From: Candidatus Moraniibacteriota bacterium
GTDB lineage: Bacteria > Patescibacteriota > Minisyncoccia > Moranbacterales > UBA1568
Direction: 5' to 3'
Assembly: GCA_903893925.1 (NCBI GenBank)
Contig: CAITOC010000038.1
Span: 1 to 33,591 of the forward strand
Length of the DNA stretch: 33,591 nt
The notes below the pieces were generated by a model, which was given only the letters and a program-made list of their open reading frames with translations, was not told where the DNA came from and ran no database searches. Positions within the stretch are counted from its first letter, which is position 1; each line of letters starts with the position of its first letter. A program made the position numbers and the translations under genes. Shown here one piece after another: positions 9,482 to 17,630 of the stretch.

Positions 9482-11530
9482 TTATACGTCCCGAAGATGC
9501 TCCTTGAGCAGTTCGCCGAGAACCACGGCCAGCTCGGGCGCCTCGGTACACAACCTTGCCTCCGGAGCATAGGTCGTAAGAGCCGATTTGCCTTCCTCGG
9601 TTATGCCGACACCGACGACGCTCACACCGATCTCCCGCAGTTTTCCTAGCTGTTCCTGGACACGCTTGGCATCATCGCTGTCTCCGTCGGTCATGACAAT
9701 GACGATTTTCTTCAATTTGCCCTCGCGCATGCGGGTGATCTCTTCTTCGGTCACGGAAGCAAGTAGTTTTTCGAGTACCAAAAAGTCTTCTGTCGATCCA
9801 CTCGTACTGCCGAGGCGCCTGTACATCGAAACCCGGTCTTTTTCCGTCAATTCGTCGGATAGTGATTTGACGCACTCTGCCGAATTGCCGAACACCCACA
9901 GCTCATTTCTTACATGCAAATCATATCGGAGCCGTGACCGGATTTCCTCGAGTCTTTCAGAAAACTCTGAAAGGGCCTCCATAACGAGGACCAGTCCTTT
10001 CTTTTGTTCATCCCGTTTTTCCCCGCCATTTTCGGCCATAGAAATCGACGTATCGCCGACGAGACTGATGTCGAAATCACCGACAAAATCGCCTTCCTTC
10101 TCATAAAATTCCGTATCACTCCACACGTCCGGTTCTGCCTCGCCGGCGCGCGTGCGGACGACTGCCTCCGCCGGATACTCGAGCTCGTCTCCCTCAGGAA
10201 GTGGATACTTCGGTTCCGGCATCCGTTTCAAGCGCTTCGAGATAATCCGCTCGAACAGTTCCCGAATCGCGTCTACAACCGACTCACCCGTTTCCGGATC
10301 GGCTATTTTCTCGAGCGAGTCGCGGAACCGCATATAATTCCGAAGGTCATTCGGCTCGACACCCTGCGCCCGAGCATACGCGTCGAATGTTTTTTTTCCG
10401 GCGTTCCCACCCGTTTCGTTTTGTCGTGCGATTTCGTCTTCCACCGCCTTGTTCAGAGTCTCTTCCGGAATCGCCTCCGGATGTTGCTCGAAGTATTTAT
10501 CATATTCCTTGCGGAAATATGCCTCTGGATTCTTGGGGTCGGTCACGTTTTCATCAGTCGGTTTACCAGAAGACCCTTCGCTCTGCCCCGGCATTTCATC
10601 CCCTGGCTTCGAAGACGATTCCGATGAAGGCTCCTGATTCGTATCCGGCTTTCCATCACTGCTTCCCGGTTTCGATGCATCCCCGCTTTGGTCCGGTTCA
10701 CCATTTTTTTGCCCCGATTCCGAAGGTTTGTTCGCTTGCTGTTCTTGTTTCTTCCGAACGTCCTCTACGAAGAATTTTTCGTACACCGGTTCGATGAGCG
10801 CGTCTTGCACGATCAGTCGGTCACGCATCGAGATATCCGGGTGCGTCGCATACTCGAGTATCGGTCGACCGGATTTCTGCCCGCGTATCGTTTTCAGTTT
10901 CTCGAATTCCTCACGGACGTCCGGATCGACCGTCCAAGTCTCGCCTGGGACCTGCATCTCGCAATTCAGCACGTGCGCGAACTGCAAGTGCTTCGGCAGA
11001 CTCGTCAGGTCTCGCTCGGGAAACAGGTCCTTTCGATACAATTCTTCCCGCGTCCCGGACAATACGGGCGCGCGATTCACGACCGCATGATTCATCTTCA
11101 CATCACCAAAGGAATTGTTCAGGATATGATACCGCGTCCGTTCTTCCTTTTTTCGTTTCAGTTTCCGCCAGATTTCCGGCCCGCCGTTCTCCCGTAAGAG
11201 GTCGCGCAATTCGCGGAAGTGTTCTATCTCGTGAAACGCCCCGAAGAGCATCTTCTCTTCCGATCCGCCGTATGCCCCGTCCCGGAACCGTCGATGCAAA
11301 TAATATTCTCCCTTCTCAAGATCGATCGCGCATGTCTCAAGTGGGCCGTCTGGTGTCATCACCCCCTCGGCAGAACGCACGGAAAGCGACGCATCGCCGG
11401 CATACTGCGTAAGCGCACGTTTGTTTCGTTCGATAAAATCGGCCACCGGGTCGCCGTTGTCGCCCGAATCGGGACGTGTCATGCCCGACTGGTCCACGCT
11501 CCACTCGGCTTTGTAGACGGGTTCACGCAT
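9482..11530 (-). CDS. VWA (MIDAS)-domain protein, CobT/predicted-metallopeptidase-like, with N-terminal HEIEH motif; partner of the MoxR-like ATPase
   Basis: DTSIS (DxSxS MIDAS) in FDISLVGDTSISMAENG; IVIVMTDGDSDD; N-terminal FGAFHEIEHFRELRD; long Ser/Pro/Gln/Gly-rich linker. SD-like GGAAGAAG before 11530; alternative start 11482 overlaps the RT stop as ATGA. Confidence 0.85.
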   Translation of the reverse strand: MREPVYKAEWSVDQSGMTRPDSGDNGDPVADFIERNKRALTQYAGDASLSVRSAEGVMTPDGPLETCAIDLEKGEYYLHRRFRDGAYGGSEEKMLFGAFHEIEHFRELRDLLRENGGPEIWRKLKRKKEERTRYHILNNSFGDVKMNHAVVNRAPVLSGTREELYRKDLFPERDLTSLPKHLQFAHVLNCEMQVPGETWTVDPDVREEFEKLKTIRGQKSGRPILEYATHPDISMRDRLIVQDALIEPVYEKFFVEDVRKKQEQQANKPSESGQKNGEPDQSGDASKPGSSDGKPDTNQEPSSESSSKPGDEMPGQSEGSSGKPTDENVTDPKNPEAYFRKEYDKYFEQHPEAIPEETLNKAVEDEIARQNETGGNAGKKTFDAYARAQGVEPNDLRNYMRFRDSLEKIADPETGESVVDAIRELFERIISKRLKRMPEPKYPLPEGDELEYPAEAVVRTRAGEAEPDVWSDTEFYEKEGDFVGDFDISLVGDTSISMAENGGEKRDEQKKGLVLVMEALSEFSERLEEIRSRLRYDLHVRNELWVFGNSAECVKSLSDELTEKDRVSMYRRLGSTSGSTEDFLVLEKLLASVTEEEITRMREGKLKKIVIVMTDGDSDDAKRVQEQLGKLREIGVSVVGVGITEEGKSALTTYAPEARLCTEAPELAVVLGELLKEHLRDV

Positions 11531-12504
11531 ACTTCTTCCAAAACATTCTTTTGTTCCAGTATATCACGGAGTATCCGTACCAATCCATGCGACCGCGAAT
11601 GTCTCAGGAGTCCGATATACGATGACTCATTCCGAGATGCGATCCTCCGGATACTTCGTCTCTTCGTCTTCACGCGAAGGACCCGGTGAAATCGGAAATG
11701 CACCTTCCCGAGAAAATCCACACCGCTCCCGAATCGAACAATCCGTGTCTTCTCGGGATGAAGCGTGAGGCCGAGATTCTGGGTCAGGAACGCATCCATA
11801 CGTGACCGCATGCGGTCAAGCGCTCCCACATCGTCCGAAAGGACCACGAAATCATCGGCATACCGGATATAGTATTTCACACCGAGCTCTCGCTTTACGA
11901 ACTGGTCAAATGGATCGAGATACGCGTTGGAGAACAGTTGCGACGTCAAGTTTCCGAGTGGAATACCTTTACCGGGAGACGTTTCGAAGCTCGAAACGAC
12001 AGAGTGAAGCAATCCGAGCGTTCGTTCACATCGGATCCGTCGACCCAAAATGTGAAGCAGCGTTTCGTGATCGACCGAATCGAAGTATTTCCGGATATCA
12101 GCCTTCAATACGAACGCCGTGCGCGAGCCGTTTCGCGAGCACTTCCGGACGAAGGCATCGAACCGGTCATTCGCGGAAAGTGTCCCTTTCCCGGTCCGAT
12201 TCGCATACGAATCGAAGATGAATCCGCGATCGAACACGGGACCGATCACTCGGCACATAGCGTGGTGGAGCACCCGGTCACGGACCGGCGCCTTGGATAT
12301 TTCCCTCCGCTTTGGATCGTGGACGATGAATCGGGTATACTGTCCGTGACGATACTTCCCGGCTTTCAGGTCGAGAGCGAGCGCCACGAGATGTTCTTCG
12401 ACCCGATCACCGAACTCGATGACGTCTTTTTTGGAACGTTTCCCGATTCGGAATTCACGCCACGCGACAACCAGGTTCTCAAGTGAGATAATCCGTTCGA
12501 ACAT
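11479..12504 (-). CDS. DGR-type reverse transcriptase
   Basis: GIPLGNLTSQLFSNAYLDPFD (DGR-like LGNxTSQ replacing QGxxxSP), YYIRYADDFVVL (YxDD), LHPEKTRIVRFGSGVDFLGKVHF, ISKAPVRDRVLHHAM. Start MFERIISLENLVVAWRE preferred; ORF open to 12579. Confidence 0.93.
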   Translation of the reverse strand: MFERIISLENLVVAWREFRIGKRSKKDVIEFGDRVEEHLVALALDLKAGKYRHGQYTRFIVHDPKRREISKAPVRDRVLHHAMCRVIGPVFDRGFIFDSYANRTGKGTLSANDRFDAFVRKCSRNGSRTAFVLKADIRKYFDSVDHETLLHILGRRIRCERTLGLLHSVVSSFETSPGKGIPLGNLTSQLFSNAYLDPFDQFVKRELGVKYYIRYADDFVVLSDDVGALDRMRSRMDAFLTQNLGLTLHPEKTRIVRFGSGVDFLGKVHFRFHRVLRVKTKRRSIRRIASRNESSYIGLLRHSRSHGLVRILRDILEQKNVLEEVCVNPSTKPSGAWTSRA

Positions 12505-12510
12505 ATCATC

Positions 12511-12900
12511 ATGAACGACAGTGGCTTCTCGGAACCGGTCATTTTCCTTCGGCTTGCCGACTGTTATCGGTGTCTCCATACCCGTATTCTTTCATTTCCG
12601 AAAGCGTCGCGCTACTCGCTCGGTATGCGTCTCGAACAGTCCCTCCTCGAGATCGTCGAGGTCGGCTACCTGGCTCAATCGAAACGGGGCACATCGAGAG
12701 TCATGATCCTCAACAAGATGGACGTGACACTGCGGATATTTTTCTTTCATCTCCGGCTCGCGCACGATACCCGATGTCTCAACGATGCCGGGTACGCCGA
12801 ATTATCCGGATACGGCGTCGAGATCGGCAAGATGATCGGTGGCTGGCTCAAAAAGACGACCGAATCGGAGGAAACGAAAACCGCGGGTCGTCCGCGGTGA
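12511..12900 (+). CDS. avd: Avd-like accessory variability determinant (four-helix bundle)
   Basis: CYRCLHTRILSFPKASRYSLGMRLEQSLLEIVEVGYLAQ and NKMDVTLRIFFFHLRLAHDTRCLNDAGYAELSGYGVEIGKMIGGWLK match the Avd pattern; located between RT and TR. Confidence 0.82.
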   Translation: MNDSGFSEPVIFLRLADCYRCLHTRILSFPKASRYSLGMRLEQSLLEIVEVGYLAQSKRGTSRVMILNKMDVTLRIFFFHLRLAHDTRCLNDAGYAELSGYGVEIGKMIGGWLKKTTESEETKTAGRPR

Positions 12901-12912
12901 TCGCCGTTCCTT

Positions 12913-13028
12913 CGGGAGGCCACGGCACGCAAATTCGAGTTCGAGTCATCCGGCGTGTTCCTGTTCACGTTCGCGCCATTCTCGTCCGCATTGCCGAAGT
13001 AAACGAGGTTGCCGTCCGACGAGAGTGC
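12913..13028 (-). repeat. DGR template repeat (TR); sense is the minus strand
   Basis: 116 bp aligned without gaps to 13295-13410 at a constant 382-bp offset; 13 differences, all T on + (A in the minus sense). Confidence 0.95.
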
Positions 13029-13208
13029 CATGGTGCCCGGTGCCATCCGAATGCGTTCCGGAGCGGATACGGTCTCGTACCGGCACCGGACGTGGGGAGA
13101 AAATATGCGCGCGCTCCTACTCCCCTCTCTGTCGATACTCGCGCCGACACCGGACAAGCAGAAACTGCTGGGGTCACGACGCGTACGCCGTGTCTCATTC
13201 CCACAATC

Positions 13209-13217
13209 AGTATATCA
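13209..13217 (-). promoter_or_regulatory. Extended -10 motif TGATATACT upstream of TR
   Basis: agtatatca on + reads TGATATACT on minus; same TGNTATACTG motif occurs upstream of three minus-strand genes here. Confidence 0.45.
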
Positions 13218-13228
13218 TGTGCAAAACC

Positions 13229-13255
13229 GCTTCCACCCCTTTCCGGGGTGGAAGC
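13229..13255 (-). terminator. 11-bp perfect hairpin about 40 bp downstream of VR (DGR target-site hairpin and/or terminator)
   Basis: GCTTCCACCCC-GGAAA-GGGGTGGAAGC on minus, followed by GGTTTT. Confidence 0.7.
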
Positions 13256-13281
13256 CGACTCAAAGGCTCAAAGATCAAAGC

Positions 13282-15963
13282 TCAACATCCACTGCGGGAG
13301 GCCACGGCACGCAAAGACGAGTACGAGTCATCCGGCGTGCGCCAGCTCACGTGCGCGCCACTCTCGTCCGCATCGCCGAAGTAAACGAGGCGGCCGTCCG
13401 ACGAGAGCGCATATGACCAGACATAATTGCCGTCCGCGAACAGCGTCCCTCTTCCTGTTCCATGCACGAGGAGAAACCGAAATATCGTATTTTGTACTCG
13501 TTCACGCACGAAGCTCATGATTGGAAGCGACGCGAGCTTGTTGGCATCATCTTTGAACGTATCCTTCTTTGAATGCCATTCATCGACGGCTTTTCGGAAT
13601 GCATCCGGTTCTACTCCGCCAAAGAAATTTTGTCTCGCATTCGCGATCAGGATATCCGTCTGCGCGACGAAGTTTTTGCTTTCCGTACCAGGCAAGGCCT
13701 TGGGCGAGACAAACTGCCACCCAGACTGTGGGGTGCCGGTTTTCACCTCTTGATCGCCAGAAAACCAAGCACCATCCAAGATCTCACCATTTTCGTCAAA
13801 CTGATTCTTGTAGAGGAGATACTTCGTCGGACTTCCGCTCGCATCGCGTTCCAAAACATTGCGTCCGTCGGAAAGCGCACGACTGGCCATGTTCTGAATA
13901 TCGAACGCTGTCCCGTCTGGCAATATATCCGGATTGTAAATCAGGATATGACCGAGCTGTTCGTGCCGGATCATGTCTGCTTGTGTATACGGGATCGGTG
14001 GTGCTTCCGGTCGGAACCCGAAGACCTGTTCTATTTCCTCTGGCCCATAGAAACGCTCCTTGAATATATCCCGTGCCTCCCTGAAACTTGCGTATTCATG
14101 CGAACCTGGCTCCGTGTCCGGCTTCGAGGACGGCAATCCGAGCTCCTCATTCGCGTCGATTCTCATCCGTTCATACGGATCGATTCTCGCCACGTCTTCG
14201 GCGGACAGGGTCGCAAGACTTTCTTCCGGAGAAAGCTCGGTTCGTTTCGGTTTTGATAATGTCGTCGGATCGAGCTTCTTGTCGGAGTAATCGACCCCGA
14301 TGCGTGTCCGGAAGTCCTCTTGCTTGTATCCTGAGAGGAATCCTTTCTGGGCCAACATATAGATCGCAAGGCGCTTGTCCTCTTCACCGATCTTGTCCCC
14401 CTCGAAGGTCCGAATGAGTGCCTCGTCGAGGAAATCGCGAAGCGTCGTCCCACGCTCCATCCGTGCGATTCGGAATCCTTGTAAGAGTCGCACCGCCATT
14501 CCGGTATCAAGCACGTACTTCTCGAGTTGTGGCCGTTTCCCCCGTTTCGATCCCTTCCCGAATGCCGAAAAGTCGGCGTCACTCCCATAGTGTGCCGGGA
14601 GTGTGTTCGCGTATGCTTCCTGTATATCGTGGATGGCGTCGGTGAAATGCTTCAGGGTCGTGCCCGCCTCTTCGCGCGTCAAAAGCACGCGACCCTGCGT
14701 ATCGGCAAGCGACGCCAGGGCGACGTCGTAAAGTTCGGAAGCCGGCATATATTCCATCCGGATAGTCGAATCGAGAAAGACACGGGTCTCTTGCGGCTCG
14801 AGTGCCCCTTTCTCGGCATATTTCTCGCTCTTAAGGTTTGCGGTCATGATCAAAGCGAACCCCTCCGCGACATGGACTTTCCCGTTTCCGGGGATATTCA
14901 CCCGATCACCAGGCTTCGCATTGTAGAGTGCCTTAAGCACCTGCCGGAATCGCGGATCGAGCTCATTGAATTCGTCGAAGATGCAAACCCGTCCCTCGGT
15001 GAGGGCCCGGACGAGCGGTCCGAAATCGATATCGGTCACGGTCGCGCCGTGTTCACTTTCCCGAAGTGACTGTTTGCCGAAGATTTCGCTTTGTCGGGTC
15101 TGCGGATTGCAATAGATGGTCTCGGCGTCACGACTGGTGCATTCACGCGCGGCATACTTCGCGAGTTCGGTCTTGCCACCACCGGTATGCCCTTCCTCGA
15201 GATTCGGCTTTCCCTGCTCGATGAACACTCCGATCCGATCGATATATTCACGTCGACTCCGCGTGACCACGAAATGATCCTTTACCAACTGTTGCCGATA
15301 TTTCGACAGCTCATATTCTCGGACCATATACCTGGTCTCGGGGTCGGATTCCAATGTTTCGTGCCGTTTCACGATGGTCTGAGCGAGGTCCGCACCCATA
15401 CGAAGCCGCTCAGCAAGTCGCTCATCCTCCGGTTGGCGCAACAAACGATACCGGCCCTGTTTCTGGAGAAGATGGAACCGCTCCATCGCATCGAGCTCCT
15501 GAAAAATTTTTGCCTTTCGCTGTTCCTTTTCGTCTTGTTCGAGAGACGTCGTATCTTCGATCGTCTCCGTCGTTTGTTCCGACCTCATAGCGGACGCCTT
15601 GGCCTCGCGGGATTCGGCATATCGTCGGCGTATATCGGAAAGTGGTCTCTCGATTTTTTCAGGCAACACTTCTTCGCTTTTCTCCGGTCGATCTGGAAGG
15701 AGTTTGAAATCCTTCGCCTCCTCGTTCAATGTCTCGATACGGTCAAGTCCCTCGGATACCGAAGGCGCCGTGTCCGCATCGAGCACGACCTTCTCCACGA
15801 CGTTTGAAAGATTCCCTTCATTGACCACCTTCGTGAATTCCGGTTTCGCGACCACTCCGCCACGCGAAGACACCTCATGCGCCGAAAATCCGGTCGCATC
15901 AAGCACCTCATGACGAAGCTTCCGTCGTTCTTCTCCGATAGCGAAAAAATCCTTTTCAGACAT
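13282..15963 (-). CDS. MoxR-like AAA+ ATPase with C-terminal DGR variable region (probable C-type-lectin/FGE-like fold); DGR target
   Basis: Walker A GHTGGGKT, Walker B CIFDEFNEL, GFALIMTANLKSEKY; C-terminal GWQFVSPKALPGTESKNFVAQTD and variable tail ALSSDGRLVYFGDADESGAHVSWRTPDDSYSSLRAVASR coinciding with VR. Confidence 0.9.
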   Translation of the reverse strand: MSEKDFFAIGEERRKLRHEVLDATGFSAHEVSSRGGVVAKPEFTKVVNEGNLSNVVEKVVLDADTAPSVSEGLDRIETLNEEAKDFKLLPDRPEKSEEVLPEKIERPLSDIRRRYAESREAKASAMRSEQTTETIEDTTSLEQDEKEQRKAKIFQELDAMERFHLLQKQGRYRLLRQPEDERLAERLRMGADLAQTIVKRHETLESDPETRYMVREYELSKYRQQLVKDHFVVTRSRREYIDRIGVFIEQGKPNLEEGHTGGGKTELAKYAARECTSRDAETIYCNPQTRQSEIFGKQSLRESEHGATVTDIDFGPLVRALTEGRVCIFDEFNELDPRFRQVLKALYNAKPGDRVNIPGNGKVHVAEGFALIMTANLKSEKYAEKGALEPQETRVFLDSTIRMEYMPASELYDVALASLADTQGRVLLTREEAGTTLKHFTDAIHDIQEAYANTLPAHYGSDADFSAFGKGSKRGKRPQLEKYVLDTGMAVRLLQGFRIARMERGTTLRDFLDEALIRTFEGDKIGEEDKRLAIYMLAQKGFLSGYKQEDFRTRIGVDYSDKKLDPTTLSKPKRTELSPEESLATLSAEDVARIDPYERMRIDANEELGLPSSKPDTEPGSHEYASFREARDIFKERFYGPEEIEQVFGFRPEAPPIPYTQADMIRHEQLGHILIYNPDILPDGTAFDIQNMASRALSDGRNVLERDASGSPTKYLLYKNQFDENGEILDGAWFSGDQEVKTGTPQSGWQFVSPKALPGTESKNFVAQTDILIANARQNFFGGVEPDAFRKAVDEWHSKKDTFKDDANKLASLPIMSFVRERVQNTIFRFLLVHGTGRGTLFADGNYVWSYALSSDGRLVYFGDADESGAHVSWRTPDDSYSSLRAVASRSGC
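13295..13410 (-). repeat. DGR variable repeat (VR) at the 3' end of the AAA+ ATPase gene
   Basis: Aligned to TR by eye; changes alter eight Asn codons and one Arg codon, plus one silent GCA to GCG. Confidence 0.95.
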
Positions 15964-16010
15964 ATTCCGGATGATGTTTGTCTTCAGTATAACATGGAAA
16001 AAGACTCAAC

Positions 16011-16052
16011 GGGAGTTCGCCCCGCTCTTCGCGAAGGGCTGGGCGAACTCCC
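16011..16052. repeat. Long hairpin upstream of the AAA+ ATPase gene
   Basis: GGGAGTTCGCCC (16011-16022) and GGGCGAACTCCC (16041-16052), with inner palindrome CTTCGCGAAG. Confidence 0.75.
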
Positions 16053-16089
16053 CTGGTGGCGATAGACAACACATCAAGTTTTTTCGGTA

Positions 16090-16425
16090 TTACTTCCCTT
16101 GTCGGGCAGCCGTCGCGAAAGCTAAGAAATATGATTGCCACAATTCAGGGGTGGAGCCGTATTCATTGTCACCAAAAAAAGAATCGACGAACACTTCGCG
16201 CGCTCGTGCGATCTCGCGCAGGCGTTCACGGTTTTTCGCATCGGAAAGGGAAAAATCAAACAGTTCCAAAGCCCGGCACGCCGCGTCGTTCGCCCGTTCC
16301 TCACGATTCTTTCCCCGCCACGAGAATGCACGGCCGACTTCACTGCCGATATTGGCCATCTGCGAAACGAGTGGGAGTACTTCCCATCCGCCGTTCGCCA
16401 AACCCGCATGGAAGATATCGCTCAT
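16090..16425 (-). CDS. Hypothetical protein, 111 aa
   Basis: Operon-compatible ORF abutting parB; Arg/Glu-rich helical composition; family unknown to me. Confidence 0.6.
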   Translation of the reverse strand: MSDIFHAGLANGGWEVLPLVSQMANIGSEVGRAFSWRGKNREERANDAACRALELFDFSLSDAKNRERLREIARAREVFVDSFFGDNEYGSTPELWQSYFLAFATAARQGK

Positions 16426-16434
16426 ACGACCAGA

Positions 16435-17457
16435 TCAATTCGTCGGCAGGATTTTCGAGACAATCTGGTCGAGTTCCTCGTCGGAATAGTATTCCACGAC
16501 GATACGACCTCCTCTTCCGACCGGTTTTACCGCGACCTTGGTCCCAAGGAGGGAAGATAGTCGTTCCGCCTTCTCGACGATACCCGCAGGAAGCGACGAG
16601 ACGTGACGGATATGGGTACGAACCTGGGTTTCCCGAGCTTTTGACTCGGCCTCGCGGACGGTCATACCGGTCTTCATGATGAGTTCAAAAAGCGCGCGCT
16701 GTTTTTCGGGATTCAGAAGCGAAAGAAGCGCTCGTGCATGTCCTTCCGAAATCTTCCCATCCGAAACGGCACGTTGTATTTCCACCGGCAAGGTCAAGAG
16801 CCGGACCGTATTGGCCACAGCGCTCCGGCTTTTCCCCATCTTCTTGGCGACCTCTTCTTGTATCAGCCCGAATTCGTCCATAAGTCTGGCATACGCCCTC
16901 GCCTCCTCGACCGGATTGAGGTCGTGCCGCTGGACGTTCTCGATGATGGCCAGTTCAAGCTTCTGCCGTTCGTCTGCGTCTCGGACGATGACCGGTATAT
17001 CGGGAAGTCCGGCGAGTCTCGAGGCCTGCAGACGGCGCTCCCCGGCGATCAATTCATACTTCCCTCCCGAAAGCGGGGAGACGACGATCGGTTGAAGTAT
17101 GCCGTGCTCCCGGACGGATTCGGCGAGCTCGTGAAGTTTCTCCTCGTCGAACCGGAGTCTCGGCTGATGCGGATTCGGGACGATATCGCCGACCGACACG
17201 CGGAGGATCGAAGTCTCGTCAGACGGATTCGATTGGATGGGTGCTTTTTTCGAAGACGGTTCAGGATCGGTATGCCGCGCGGAAACGGGAATCGCCGGCG
17301 CCGAAAACGATTCCGGGGCGGTGCGGTCCGTCGACAAATCCACGCCCTGTGCAGCCATGGTCCGAAGCACCATGTCCTGAAACGGCGATTCCTGTTCGTC
17401 TTTTTTCGGCGGGATAAGGGATGAAAGTCCCCGACCGAGCCCGTGTTGCTGTGCCAT
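16435..17457 (-). CDS. parB: ParB/Spo0J chromosome partitioning protein
   Basis: GLGRGLSSLIP, PNPHQPRLRFDEEKLHELAESVREHGILQPIVV, YELIAGERRLQASRLAGL, HTH FGLIQEEVAKKMGKSRSAVANTVRLL. Confidence 0.97.
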   Translation of the reverse strand: MAQQHGLGRGLSSLIPPKKDEQESPFQDMVLRTMAAQGVDLSTDRTAPESFSAPAIPVSARHTDPEPSSKKAPIQSNPSDETSILRVSVGDIVPNPHQPRLRFDEEKLHELAESVREHGILQPIVVSPLSGGKYELIAGERRLQASRLAGLPDIPVIVRDADERQKLELAIIENVQRHDLNPVEEARAYARLMDEFGLIQEEVAKKMGKSRSAVANTVRLLTLPVEIQRAVSDGKISEGHARALLSLLNPEKQRALFELIMKTGMTVREAESKARETQVRTHIRHVSSLPAGIVEKAERLSSLLGTKVAVKPVGRGGRIVVEYYSDEELDQIVSKILPTN

Positions 17458-17460
17458 ATA

Positions 17461-17630
17461 ACCGATGAATCAGGAATACAGAATTATGAATCAAGCTTTT
17501 TACACACTGTCCATGATGAGCCTCATTCTCCATTCTCTATTCATTCTTCTTTATTCTTACTTTTTTATCCCTCATGCCTTATTCATTATTCTTACTTCAT
17601 TATTCCTTATTCACGCTTCCGGACCCTCCT
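17461..17630. repeat. Degenerate TTATTCA-type heptamer block between parB and parA
   Basis: ttattcattattcttacttcattattccttattcac and related upstream sequence. Confidence 0.6.

Noticed and set aside
12747-13157. Minus-strand ORF of 136 aa reading through TR
   Set aside because: Its recognisable part is the TR itself; the rest is antisense to the Avd-like gene. It is better explained as template RNA than as a protein.
13229-13255. Calling the hairpin only a simple terminator
   Set aside because: The U-tract is short (GGTTTT) and its position just past VR fits a DGR structural element equally well, so both readings are kept.
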